Assembly: GCA_014529385.2 (NCBI GenBank)
Contig: CM043971.1
Coordinates: 86,630,840 to 86,694,839, forward strand
DNA from: Adiantum capillus-veneris
Taxonomy: Eukaryota; Streptophyta; Polypodiopsida; Polypodiales; Pteridaceae
DNA: 64,000 nucleotides
Reading direction: 5' to 3'
Position 1 is the first letter of the stretch, and each line of letters opens with the position of its first letter. The translations under genes were made by a program, and so were the position numbers. Positions 35,261 through 45,837 of this stretch are shown here, one piece after another. The notes below the pieces were generated by a model. The model was given only the letters and a program-made list of their open reading frames with translations. It had not been told where the DNA came from and made no database searches.

Positions 35261-36195
35261 CTTTCACAATTACCCAAGCGTGATGTTGATCATGCAATAG
35301 AGCTTACTCTAGGATCTCAACCAGTTGCTTGTTGACCTTACAAAATGTCAGTACCTAAATCTGCAGAACTTAAGGAGCAATTAGATCAACTCCTTGAGCA
35401 AGGCTTTATTCAGCCCAGTGTTTCTCCATGGAGTATTCTTTTTCTCTTTAATTAGAAGAAGGACGGTACTTTGTATTGATTATCATGGACTGAACCAAAT
35501 AACAGTCAAGAATAAGCATGCAATACCAAGGATTTACGAACTGGTTGACCGATTACATGGAGCATCTATCTTCATAAAGATTGATCTTAAGTCAGGGTAT
35601 TACCAAAATTAAATCAAAGACGAGGAAATACCAAAGACATGATTTAATACTCGTTTTGGACATTATGAATTTACAGTTATGCATTTTGGACTTACCAATG
35701 CTCATGCAACTTTTAATCATCTTATGACCGATGTATTTTGAGAGAATCTTGATGATTTTGTTCTTGTCTTCTTTGATGATATCTTGGTCTACACAAGAAA
35801 CAAAGAATAACATGAACAACATGTGCGGCGAGTACTTGAACTTCTCCATCAAAATCAACTTTATGCCAAACGTAGGAAATACACCTTCTTCACTAACAAG
35901 GTGGAATATTTGGGACTTATTGTATCCAAGGATGGTGTTTCTACTAATCCAAGTAAAATCAAAGCTGTTATAGCTTGTCCTACACTGAAATCAGTACAAA
36001 AAGTACGTGGATTTCTTGGTTTGACAGGATGGTATCATACATTTATTGAAGGTTATGCTAAGATTGCATCTCCATTGACTAATATGCTTAAGAAGCTAAA
36101 GATTTTACTTGGAATGAATGTGCTCAAGTTAGTTTTTAGAAACTCAAAGAGGCCTTGGTGAAAGCTCAAGTCTTCATGAAAGGTGTTTTCATGTA
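35261..36195 (+). pseudogene. Reverse transcriptase of TE-D, truncated by TE-F
   Basis: Pieces in several frames: [58 protein letters not shown], the catalytic region with FFDDILVY near 35770, and FLGLTGWYHTFIEGYAKIA. Multiple stops and frameshifts. It breaks off at 36195 at the end of the TE-F 3' LTR. The wording of the motifs is that of Tekay-like chromoviruses. Confidence 0.85.
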
Positions 36196-37134
36196 TGTTG
36201 GACGGATACGCCGTGAGACGGACGTCCGCACAGCGAGAACTCACCTAACATGTAATGTCAGCTAAGGATGAAGCTCAACCCGCAGGCACGTGGAAGCAAG
36301 CATAAGGTGTCAACCTACACTCAAACGACTCCTAACTAATTCCTACAGAGTTCTCTACCAATTGTCTAAGTCACAACCTTCAAGAGTGCAAAAGAGGAAA
36401 CTTCCTACAACGCTTTCTAGAGCCAAACACCCATCAAACAATCTCGAAACACCATAGAACTTGAAGGAGACCCTACTAATACCAATAGGCCACTCTCCCT
36501 AAGGTCTATGAACCAAAATCACGACCCAAAACACCCGGTGTAGAAACACGTAGGATGTCTGGCCGAAATCTACAGGTCTTTGTTTCCAAAATCTAAAGTG
36601 CCTAATGTGTAGTTCTACTCAATGTGAATGCGTGGATATGCTGCAATGCAAAATCGGAAAAGGTATGCTCACCCAAACAACCGATGTAGCTCGTAGAAGG
36701 AGCTCACAAAGCCAGACCGTAGGCGCGCAATTTTGGTATCGGCGCGTAGGTCTAGTCGGGGGCAACACGTTGCACTTCTCCGCACTCGATTCCGACCACT
36801 GTAGCACTCGTAGCGTCAAGACGAAGCTCACACACTCTCTCTCGTACACAGTATGCTCACTCACAGACTTCAAACTTATTTTTTAAAATGACAAAAGGTT
36901 CCTTTCATTAAGGTCAAAAAGTGGTATATATACCTTACAACTTCTCAAACCCTAAAGTTCCAAAATCAACCATCTACTCAATCTAACTATCAAAACTGGG
37001 ATACAATCCGGAAACTTCTATAAGTCCCAGTATTTACAAGGTGAAAGATTGGGTTTTCCTCAATGAATGAATAATTACAAAGATAATAGTCCGTCGAGTA
37101 GTTAGATGTCGTGGGGTGTGTCCCGCTTCTAACA
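36196..37134 (-). repeat. 3' LTR of TE-F
   Basis: 939 bp. Minus strand begins TGTTAGAAGCGGG right after a polypurine tract and ends CCGTCCAACA at the border with TE-D polymerase sequence. A TATA-like GGTATATATACC lies at about 36932-36943. It holds one half-palindrome. The partner LTR is not in the window, so the ends rest on TG...CA, the purine tract and the break in TE-D. Confidence 0.75.
36547..36560. repeat. Half-palindrome in the TE-F 3' LTR
   Basis: CACGTAGGATGTCT is the right half of the TE-F palindrome. Confidence 0.7.
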
Positions 37135-37149
37135 TCCCCCCCCTCCTTG
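37135..37149 (-). promoter_or_regulatory. Polypurine tract of TE-F
   Basis: Minus-strand AAGGAGGGGGGGGA directly before the LTR TG. It lies about 40 bp after the 3' ORF. Confidence 0.85.
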
Positions 37150-37185
37150 TTCATGTCGTCCCCGACATGGCCTTGATCAGCTGCT

Positions 37186-38529
37186 TCATCTTATCGTTTC
37201 CCGCATCTTTAGTAGTGATTCATACCTTGGATGTAGGTTCAGCATTGTCGAGCCAAAGATATCTATATTCATGGTGAAGAACCCCGTATAGAATGCTTCT
37301 TCAAAATCCTGGAGGTGATAGGATGGTAGAAACATGATTCTTTGGTACAGCGCATGTATCACCTCCTTGGAAGGCTGACCTGACAGATCGTAAGCACATC
37401 TGTATGTATCTTGGAAGAAGAATATGCTGTCGGTCACCTGGCCCGGCTTGAAGGTCTCGAACACTACTAGGATGGTTCTGCAGATTTTTCTCATCATAAT
37501 GCATGTAACGTCAGGTGAGCCAGTGAACAATTTTATGGCGCCCATTAGGGTTTTCACCATGTATTGGACACTTATTCTCTCACCTGCCTTTACGCCTGGA
37601 ACCTTTGGGTAATTCAGCCAAGTGGGTTGGCTTCTTTACAAAATTTCTTGTGCCTTCCATGTCCTAACCCTTGGTAGAGGACAGAAGCTGAGGTTGTCCC
37701 TGATATGTTTAGGTGCCTCTACCAAGTGGATTAGGTATTGTGGGTACTTGGTAAGCCAAGCCTTCCTCCACTTTGGCTGAGAATCCACTATGAGCTTAAC
37801 TCCTTCTGGACTCAAGGTGTCTGCATTGTAGATATGTACTGTTGGCTCTTCTCTAATTCGCCTGTTTATTATTGCTGCTTCATACTTCAGCAATGGATAT
37901 GGGAGAGAGGGTTGAAGCCACTCGCGCCTGAGATTGCTGGCGTCGATCTTTTGAATTTTCATAGATTTGAAGACCCTCTGCTCCCATTCCAAGGCTTCCT
38001 TTGTGCTTTCTCCTAGCTCTGCTTCTATTGCCTTACACAATTTTTCCTCCTCTTCTTGTGTTAGATCCTGCGGCTCTTGAGAGGATCCTGCTATGCTTTC
38101 CTCTTTCATGGGTGTGTCCACAGGATCTGCCACATTTTTGAGGTCGATGCCCTCATTGGCGGCTGGCCCTGAGCTTTCTGCCTCTGCTTGTTGCTGGCCT
38201 TTTAACTCCTCAATTTGCCTGAGGAGTGTCTGCTTTTCCGCTTCAGCTTCTCCGCCCATATTCATGAGGAGGTCATTAAGCTCAGTGTTTACTCTTTCCG
38301 CCTCCTCGAGCTTTATCTTTATGCTCTCCACTTCTTCTTGTAGGGCTTTTTGGCTGTCCTCCATTCTTGTTTGCATTGCGATAGACCCTTCAACAATCAT
38401 TAACCTTTGCTTTTCCTCGAGAGTCAGCTCCTTCTGAAGTTCCTGCATTTGCTCTTCATATATTTGACTCTCAAAAATGATTTGAGTCGAGCTCGTAGCT
38501 CTAACTCTAGCAGGTGATGCTCGCAGCCT
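37186..38529 (-). pseudogene. TE-F 3' ORF, coiled coil end and conserved C-terminal domain
   Basis: One frame with a TAA at 37636. Residues from 38448 form a long Glu/Gln/Leu coiled coil, then an acidic linker, then the conserved domain: LPYPLLKYEAAI, QPKWRKAWLTKYPQ, FCPLPRVRTWK, and after the stop YQRIMFLPSYHLQDFEEAF and YTGFFTMNIDIFG. The same domain ends the TE-C 3' ORF. No known fold recognised. Confidence 0.75.
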
Positions 38530-39605
38530 CTAGATGGTTTGATCTTTGACTTTTAATTGGTCCTTGAGCTCAAGAACTTCATCCTGGCTTGCTTCTTGTT
38601 CTATCTCTGCCTTTTCCTTGGCATTTCTCATGGCCTCTACTTCTTTTGTTTCTTCTACCAATTGTAGTGTCATATTATCTCGTTCTTTTTCAGCATCTCG
38701 CAATGACTTGCTGAGCTGCAGACACTCTTCTTCATCTGCTTGTATTCTTTTTGCTGCTGCCTCATTTGCTTCTTCCATTGCTTGGCAGTTTTGTAGAGCC
38801 GTTTCCAAGCTGGCCTGCAGGTCATCTTCTCTCTCTTTTTTCCTTTGCTTTGTGCCTGCAGAGAATCCACTTCCTTTTTGATATGTTCTTTAGTGGCTTT
38901 GAGAGTCGTCATTTCTTCCTCTGAAGCCATGGATTGTGCTCGCAATCCGGCTAGCTTTGTCATCACCACGTCCCTGTCATTGGAGGGCGGGTGCAGGTCT
39001 ATAGTGTTTGTAGCAATTTCTTTAAGTTCCACTAGCCAAATGCCTTGCATCTGATCTTTATGCCCTGTTCTCGCCAAGTCGAATGCGACTGTGGCGGCTT
39101 CTTCCTTTGTATAGCCTGCGGCTAGCAGGTCCAAAAAAGCATAATAGGCCTCGTCTAATCCTTTTTGCTCAGACTCAGGCTTGGGCTCTTCCTTTGGCTC
39201 AGGTTCTTGCCTTTGCTCTTGCTCCTCAGCTTGCCTTTCTTCTTGTTTGTCCTCAGCGTCCTTGTCTTTTGGTGGAGGGCTGCTAGGAGGTGGTGAGGGC
39301 GGTGGAGATGGCTATGGGCTGGGTTTAGGGCTATCTGGTAAAGCTGTTGGTTTTCCCTTTAAGTCCCTGTCTGCTTTTTTTTTTATTTCCCTTTCTTGGC
39401 TTTCTTGTTCCTCTAGCAATGTCTGCCTTATCTGCTCCACTTCCTCCTTGGTGAAAGGGACATGGGGAATGCTTTCCGTTGGAGCATCAAGAATCTCAAA
39501 ATTTTTGATATAATCTTCAAAGCGGTCCCTCTGCACTCTTCTGGATGATCCGGACATAGACTCGAGAGATGGCTTCCAGAGTTCGTTTAAATCACCCTTG
39601 AGGGC
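38530..39605 (-). pseudogene. TE-F 3' ORF, proline-rich and coiled-coil middle
   Basis: Starts after the TGA at 39606 with SGSSRRVQRDRFEDYIKNF, then a proline-rich PSPPPSPPPSSPPP block near 39290, a Glu-rich stretch, a small helical segment (YTKEEAATVAFDLARTGH), and coiled coil. Stops at 39312 (TAG) and 38530 (TAG) and one frameshift near 38840. Layout is as in TE-C. Confidence 0.65.
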
Positions 39606-40631
39606 TCATTCTACTCGGAAACTCTCCATCAACCTCTCGAGTCTTGCTGCTTTTTGAGACCTGGTTTCTTTGGTCAGCACTTGAGCAGACTCCTTCTTTC
39701 CTTTCTTCTGCTCAGGTTTCTCCTCTTCAACTGGCTCTAACCGTCTCTTCAATCTCGTAGCCACCCTTGGTGCTCTTTGTGGCTCATCTTCCTTGTCTTC
39801 TTTTACCCTTAGCCAATCATTCTGAGATGGTGGGTCAGGCCACCTTCCTTTAGCGTGTAGTGTTGCATAAACCATCTTGGTTATCAGTTCTCCTGGAACT
39901 ATGTAGGTTGGATTTTTGTTGCCCATCTTTACCAAGCTGTCATGTATGTATGCCGCATAGTTTATTATCTTTGGGGTTCCTTTTGTCATTGCCCAAGTAA
40001 ACGTCGTGGCAATTGCACCTGGTGGCATCCTGTACTTCTGTGGTCTCTTAGTGCACATGTGGAAGTACTGGCTGTACAACTGGCACATAATTTCCACTTT
40101 TGGGTTGGCAATGTCTTCAAAGGTGTAATTGGCCATTTTCTCTTTGTACACCTTGACTTCGTCCCTTCTTTTTGTTACACTGTCTCCTTGATTGGAGAGG
40201 TCTAGTGCATGGGCTACAACCCGCTCTGTGATTATGATCTCTGTATCTGGTCTGCCTTGTAAATCTGTCACCTTGGCCACTCCATACTCTTTGATGCTTG
40301 TTACAAACGCCCATACTCTTTTGATGTCCACCCCTGCTGGTATCGCCTCGAAGTAGTTATGGAGATCAATTTTCTCCAAGTAGCCAGCCATTTTGCTTCG
40401 TACAAATTCATTGAGCTCTCTTGGAAGCATTGGCAACTCTATTACATTGCCTTCATTGTCTTTGAACACTCCCTGGTAGATCTTTAGGTCATTCGACTCT
40501 AACAGATCCTCTTGTATCCAGGTGCTGGTGGGCTTTAATGTTCCTTCTGGAATGAAAAAGGGCTCCACCTCATCCAGATAATCTTTGATTGTCATTCTTT
40601 TCTTCTTTGTCGGTGACTTCGAGGCTGCCAT
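39606..40631 (-). pseudogene. TE-F 3' ORF, N-terminal domain
   Basis: 341 open codons from ATG 40631 (MAASKSPTKKKRMTIKDYL), basic start, then a globular domain with LPMLPRELNEFVRSKM, IIITERVVAHALDLSNQG, MCQLYSQYFHMCTKRPQKY and NYAAYIHDSLVKMGNKNP, and a basic tail RLKRRLEPVEEEKPEQKKG. Homologous to the N-terminus of the TE-C 3' ORF. I do not recognise it; it has some flavour of the helical domains called putative plant transposon proteins, but I cannot confirm that. The TGA at 39606-39608 fits a CGA codon. Whole ORF with the two parts to its left: about 1150 codons. Confidence 0.7.
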
Positions 40632-40778
40632 AGATCCAAAGTTAGCGGTTTTTCCATATTAGCTGCAAAACTGAGTTTTACTTATCCAAATGACTTGAAA
40701 TTTGAAATTATAGCTTAAAAGGAACTTGTGAAGCTGTGCATGTGCTCACAGTGCAAATCTAGCCAAAAATTTCCATTT

Positions 40779-40802
40779 AGACATCCTACACGTAGGATGT
40801 CT
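40779..40802. repeat. TE-F palindrome, array copy 1
   Basis: 24 bp, half-site AGACATCCTACG plus reverse complement; one central mismatch (A for G). Flanks after it match those of copy 2 (TTTTTCAT-AGAATT). Confidence 0.9.
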
Positions 40803-41062
40803 TTTTCATAAGAATTGGTTCATATTTGACATGCAGGTTGTGTAAGGCTCATGGAACATGGCTATATGCTTGGATTTGAATTTGGATATCAAAAAGTGGA
40901 TTTTTGGGGCTTATTCAGGCTTTAGGTCACATTTTGGGTAGAATGTCCATCATAGGAGCAATTGATGTCCAAATGGGTTGAAAATTGGTATATGGGCTCA
41001 ATGCACCATGGTATTGGCTCCCATGATGTCATTCCTTGCACAGAAGGCTAAATTTATGCTGG

Positions 41063-41086
41063 AGACATCCTACGCGTAGGATGTCT
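41063..41086. repeat. TE-F palindrome, array copy 2
   Basis: Perfect 24-bp palindrome, 284 bp from copy 1. Confidence 0.95.
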
Positions 41087-41347
41087 TTTTCATCAGAATT
41101 GCATGAAACTTGTTCTGTGGGTTGTCCTTGGCCTATGGAACATGGCCCTGTTCTTGGATTTGAATTTGGACAAGATTTGATGCTTGTAAGGCTTTGTGAG
41201 GTGTTTTTGGGCTCAAAAAGTGTATCTTGAAGGTGTTGGGGGTCAAAAGTGATTAGAATGGCTTCAAAATTGTCATATGGGCTCTTGATGATGAGGTAAT
41301 TAGATCTGGAATGATAAAACATCCCTTCCATGCCAAAAAGGTCCATT

Positions 41348-41371
41348 AGACATCCTAAGCGTAGGATGACT
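41348..41371. repeat. TE-F palindrome, array copy 3
   Basis: AGACATCCTAAG then CGTAGGATGACT, a few mismatches; 285 bp from copy 2. Confidence 0.85.
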
Positions 41372-41632
41372 ATTTCATCCTTTTTTCTCCCTGACCACAC
41401 AGATTGTTTGTTGATGTGTATGTCAGTGTGTTGTGCAAGTTTCATGAGATTTGTACAAAATTTGGTAGGTCAATGGCCCATTATTGCCTCTATGCCCTAA
41501 CTTTGCGTTTTTCCATGCATATGAGGTCAAATCTGGTCCAAATGTGATGAAACTTGGTGTATGGCTTGTAAATGTCATTCAGAACATGTGTATGACAAAA
41601 ATTGTTGAGGTTTGAGCCAAAAAGTGCCCTTG

Positions 41633-41656
41633 AGACATCCTATGCGTAGGATGTCT
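41633..41656. repeat. TE-F palindrome, array copy 4
   Basis: AGACATCCTATG then CGTAGGATGTCT, one mismatched pair; 285 bp from copy 3. Confidence 0.9.
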
Positions 41657-41962
41657 ATTGGTGATTTTTTCAGTGCTAGTGCTCCCAGTGCTTGCCCTTT
41701 GCCCCCCTAAGTCCCTTTTGAGCATAATTTCAACAAAAAAGTCAAATGGATAGAGTATAACTCCCTGTGTGGACTTCAGAGACTCCGAGCCATTTTCTGA
41801 CTTTTGGAGTGCTTTTTGGCGATGAAATTTCTCGATGTTGGTCTCCATAGCTTCCCGATCCCTTCGGGATCCTTGTCGTATGGTTTTTGTCGATTTTGGC
41901 TTCACCGGAGCTCCATTTGGCAATTTGTCACTCTAGAAGCACCCGTGGTTGCGTTTACATAC

Positions 41963-43259
41963 CTTTGATGATTTGTGGTGATCTTCCACCATAGGACTTG
42001 GTTGTTGATGGTCTAGGAAAGCCGCTCGTGAAGTTTGGTGGCAAAGGGACTTGCGGTTTGGCCGCAAGTGCATTTTGACGCTTTATGTGTCTGATGCCGT
42101 TTCTGAGGTTTAGTGCCGCTTCGGGTCCCTTTTTGGTCATGCGGATCATATACACTTGTCGAGAATGTCGAGATGCTCCTACCCATGAATTTTGGTAGCA
42201 TTTGGTCGCCGTTTCGCCGATTTCCCATTTGGTGGCCTCTTGCGGGTTTCTGGGAATTAGGTATTTCCCCATGGTTTCCCACTGTCTTTGGCTATCCAAG
42301 ACTGGTCTCTTAGACTAGGGTAAGATGCCGATGAAGTCTTGTTGCTTTCGGGTTAGCCGTTAGGCCGTCGTCTCTACTTGCAGGTCTCTACCGCTCGCTT
42401 TGTGTGTGACCCCTACGCTAGTTTTCGTGACAAAACGACAAACATGCGCGAAAAGCTCAAGGTGGTGAGCCTACCTCTCATGTATGGAGCTCGTCGGGTA
42501 GTCGTGTGCATCGTAGAAGCTGCTATAAAGTCGATCCGCTCTAGGTGGCAGAAGCTTTCTCCACAAAGTCAATAGTGAGAATGAGCTAAAAATGGGGTGA
42601 AAATTTCTTATAATGGAGATCCTCGAACCACTTTTCATGAAATTTGACATGTGCTCCTATCTTCTTGCAAGATGTGGTTTAGGCTCAAAATTTTTTGATT
42701 TTGACTCCGTTTGCTCTATTTACCAGAAATTTGGCATTTCAGTCAAAACTTGGCCAAAACACACTTTCCGCTCCAGTCATAATTGCACCCCCACTGTACC
42801 ATAGGTTGTCCTATAGTCACTGATCATCACCATATTTTTTGTTTTTCATTACGACTATTTTTCACCTGCTTTTTGTATTTTTAAAGTTTTCCTGCCGAAA
42901 ATTAGCAAAATTAAAAGGAAAATAGTAAATCAAACCCAAAAAATCCCCAAAAATCATAATAAATCACAAACATCACCGCAACACATTATATACACTCACA
43001 TAAATTTTTATGGCCGGATTTCTCCGTTTTACCAATATTTTGCCCGAAAAATGGCTATTTCTACTTAAATACACACACCTAGGGGCTTGATTTGGCGTTT
43101 GGCCCCATATACCTATAGGTACATGCTGTATAAGGGCATATGTGCTTGGGTTATTCTTGAAAATTTTGCAATCAAACAAAAACCCTTATAATAGTCAAAA
43201 ATCATGCCCTTTTTTGTTGTTTTTGTCATTGGTTCCGCATTTGAGAGTGCCTCTAGAAT
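41963..43259 (-). other. Long non-coding stretch of TE-F before the intron-like region
   Basis: About 1.3 kb between the internal purine tract and the donor-like site. Open pieces such as 42299-41955 show no family. TATA-like TATATAA lies near 42986. It does not resemble the 3' LTR by eye. Confidence 0.45.
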
Positions 43260-43275
43260 GCCTCCCCCCCTCCTA
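43260..43275 (-). promoter_or_regulatory. Internal polypurine tract of TE-F
   Basis: Minus-strand CTAGGAGGGGGGGAGG, preceded by a GTCGTCCGGGA-GACTC box and an ATAGGGCCACATTA box near 43365-43378, all shared with TE-C 11973-12072. Confidence 0.55.
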
Positions 43276-43495
43276 GCCGGAGTCCTCCCGGACGACAAGG
43301 TTTCTCCTCAGAGTATGTGCCATGCATAGTTTGAAAAAGTTGTACTAATTCCTGGCCGATTAATGTGGCCCTATTTTATGCATACTCAGTCAATGCATGG
43401 AAAAATTAATGCTGTGCAAGAGAAGGGAATAAGAAAAATGCTTATTGACATTCGCCGTCGAGGTTTCCTGCTTTCTTTGCAAATAACAGTTGTGA

Positions 43496-44068
43496 CTATA
43501 CTGCTCTCTGTTTAATTGTCTTTTTGGCAAGAAGCAATTGCTTTGCCGACACTGTTGATGGAGTCGTAGCTGTGTCTAAAGATAGAATTGGCTGGGATGT
43601 AATGGCTATGGCTTTCCACTGGTATTTTGTTGCTCTCGATTTTTGTAGATGGTTTGGCTCTTTCTTGTTTGCCATTGGTTTGTCTTTCATCGGCATCCAC
43701 ATATGTCGGTTCTCCTTTTTGAAATGCAGTTGTCGGCCTTCCATTGTTGCTTGTACTGGAGGTAGTTGCTTTTGCTTTGGTATCCAAATGTGAGTGACAT
43801 TTGGGTTATGGCTAAGCATTTTCTTTGGGATCCACATTCGTTTTATGGCCTTGGTTTGGGGTTGAACCGTCTGCTTTGTTGGAATCCGTTTGTTACATTG
43901 TTGTTTTTCTGCCATTGCATTTCTATCCTTCCGCATCCATACTTGTTTACCTTGTTTTGGTAGACTAGATTTTTGCATTGTGGCTGGTGACCTCATTTGT
44001 CTGTAATTAGCATGGTTGGCTTTTACCTGATATTTGGTCTCGGGTTTCTTGTTGTTCATTGATGGCAT
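43496..44068 (-). CDS. Basic Trp-repeat ORF of TE-F
   Basis: Intact 190-codon ORF after the integrase region. Very rich in Lys, Gln, Asn and Met. A short motif around Trp recurs at residues 44, 79, 95 and 124: QVWMRK, RMWIPKK, HIWIPKQK and HMWMPMK. No Cys-based knuckle. A basic protein with spaced Trp could bind nucleic acid, but nothing shows this directly. It may be the tail of the preceding polyprotein after a frameshift near 44230, or a separate ORF. Confidence 0.5.
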   Translation of the reverse strand: MPSMNNKKPETKYQVKANHANYRQMRSPATMQKSSLPKQGKQVWMRKDRNAMAEKQQCNKRIPTKQTVQPQTKAIKRMWIPKKMLSHNPNVTHIWIPKQKQLPPVQATMEGRQLHFKKENRHMWMPMKDKPMANKKEPNHLQKSRATKYQWKAIAITSQPILSLDTATTPSTVSAKQLLLAKKTIKQRAV

Positions 44069-44179
44069 TCGTGTTTTTGGCTCTGTTGCCAGTGCATGGC
44101 TTGTAGTTGATCATGATGGTATTGCTGAGCAAAAGCTATCACCTGTTGTTCATTTTCATGTTGAATTTTGACCGCCTTT

Positions 44180-44510
44180 GCTTTCCAATCTATCTGCACA
44201 TTGTATGCTTTTTGTCAAGGTTTCCCTAGCATCATTGGGTGTGTTGTGTGCTTTCATCTGTCACCACATAGAATCTGTGTGTATAAATATATTGATGTAG
44301 CTGTACATGCAATATAGTCCATCCCAATGTTGTCAATGGGTGTGATGTGCTACTTTCCAGCGCTTGGGGAGTAGGATGAAGTTGATCTGTGACTGTGAGC
44401 TGTTGGTATAATCCGTAAGAGATCAAATTTGCTTGAGCTCCCAAATCAAGCAAAGCTGTTGATCCCACTTGATTGTTGCCCACTTTGACCGTAATTATTG
44501 GCTCCACTGT
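44180..44510 (-). pseudogene. Second aspartic protease-like domain of TE-F, after integrase
   Basis: Downstream of the integrase C-terminal region in the same frame: ITVKVGNNQVGSTALLDLGAQANLIS, a retropepsin active-site region in which DSG/DTG reads DLG (a TCG-to-TTG change would do it). After a one-base shift near 44230 the typical end motif MMLGKP follows. The regular protease of TE-F lies at 56315-55980, so this is an extra copy in an unusual place. Confidence 0.65.
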
Positions 44511-45173
44511 TTCCTCCTCCAACTCAGTCAGTCGAATGGCATTGATTCGCAATGGTGCTCCACTTTTTTGTTTTTGTCGTAGAAGCCGTCTTTTTGCAAT
44601 GCGTTCTTGTGCTTCGGTTTGAGCTTCCTCCCATACTCTCTCTTTTTCCTTCATTCGTTGTTTTCCATGATGAATTTGTTGGAGCATCTCATGTGTGAGT
44701 GGTAGATGATACCTCCTTAGTCGACATCCACTAATCGAGTTTGGCATTTCTTCACCTGATAATGTAGCAAGCTTGACAGCTCCACTTTGTGATAGATCAC
44801 TAATCACAAATGGTCCCAATCCTCGCTTTTTAAGTTTCTTGGCATGTTGTTTTAAGGTATAAACAAGTACGTAATCACCTGTTTTAAACTCTTTGGGACA
44901 CACATGCTTGTCAAAAAATTCCTTTTGTCTTCTCTTTTTAGCATAGATTGACGTGACAGCTCGTAAGTGGAGTTCATCTAGCTTTTCAAGATCATCAATC
45001 CTTGAAGAGAGCTCATGCCTTGTCCATTCTAAGCTTGTTGCTACTCGTAGAGTTGGGATTACAAACTCTATGGGTAGTATAGCATTTAGGCCAAACACCA
45101 TGTTGTATGGTGTTGTTCCTATTGTTTTGTAAGCTACCCTGTATGCCCATAGTGTTGAGTGTAGCTGTTGATC
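44511..45173 (-). pseudogene. Integrase C-terminal region of TE-F
   Basis: Continues the integrase with FGLNAILPIEFVIPTLRVAT and the SH3-like part FKTGDYVLVYTLKQHAKKL, then LGPFVISDLSQSGAVKLATL. A Lys/Arg/Glu-rich helix (RMKEKERVWEEAQTEAQERI) links to the second protease-like domain. Confidence 0.82.
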
Positions 45174-45837
45174 CTAATCTGTTCTTGATTCTGACACTAT
45201 TTTGGTGAGAACCGTGCATAGTGTTTTATTTGTGGGCTCAGCTTCCCCATTGGCCTGTGGATGGTATGGTGCTGATTTCCTATGTATGACCATGAATTCC
45301 TCTAGCAGATATTCAACGACTTCATTGAGAAAATGTGTTTCACGGTCACTGACAATTTCTATTGGTAACCCGTAACGTACAAAACAATTCTCATACAAAA
45401 ATTGTGTTGTGGTGCGTGCATCAGCTTTTTGTGTTGCTTTGGCTTCGACCCATTTTGTGAGATAGTCCATGGCCACAATGATATATTGGGTATGGGTGCG
45501 ATATGCAGGGGGTGATATAGGTCCCACAAAATCAATGCCCCACTTTGCAAATGCTCTTGCCCCCATCATTGGCTGTAATGGCATCTCATCTCTTTTTATT
45601 GGTATCTTTGTGCGTTGACATGCATCACAACGCTTTACAAACTCTTCGGCATCCATGTGCAATCTAGGCCACCAAATTCCTGCGGTTAAAACAATTTTTG
45701 TTGTCTTATCGCCCGAAAAAATGGCATCCACTTATTCCGCTATGTGCATGTTCTAGAATCAGCAGGTATTCGCTTTCACTTGCACAGATTCTAAGTTGAT
45801 TGTCCTTCCCCCGCTTATAGAGTTGATTCCCAATTAA
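45174..45837 (-). pseudogene. Integrase catalytic core with second zinc module, TE-F
   Basis: The zinc module ends with WWPRLHMDAEEFVKRCDACQ. The core has D in WGIDFVGP, D in VSDRETHF and E in QANGEAEPTN. Its N-terminal part (around 45730-45837) is frame-shifted. Core acidic residues are all present. Confidence 0.88.

Larger units (their letters stand above)
19490..36195 (+). mobile_element. TE-D: decayed Tekay-like Ty3 element, interrupted by TE-E
   Basis: Plus-strand order: long 5' LTR ending 22128, tRNA-iMet type primer site, long leader, gag (33588), protease (34715), reverse transcriptase to 36195, where TE-F is inserted. TE-E splits the leader at 23619/32190. The rest of pol and the 3' LTR are beyond TE-F, outside the window. 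The polymerase and the primer site resemble chromovirus/Tekay elements. It is the most degraded element here. Confidence 0.75.
40663..41962 (-). other. Intron-like region of TE-F carrying the palindrome array
   Basis: Minus strand: donor-like AAAG/GTATGT at 41963/41962 and acceptor-like CAGTTTTGCAG ending at 40663, 31 bases before the 3' ORF start. It contains a tandem array of about four 285-bp units. Region and order are the same as 12792-14322 in TE-C. Splicing is inferred. Confidence 0.45.

Noticed and set aside
40779-41656. CRISPR-like array
   Set aside because: Spacing is regular, but units are 285 bp, the spacers are homologous to each other, and the setting is a plant retroelement.
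41963-43259. Second LTR giving a tandem LTR-internal-LTR structure for TE-F (and TE-C)
   Set aside because: The internal purine tract invites this, but the following DNA does not resemble the 3' LTR by eye, and TE-C shows the same order independently. A dot plot of 41963-43259 against 36196-37134 would settle it.
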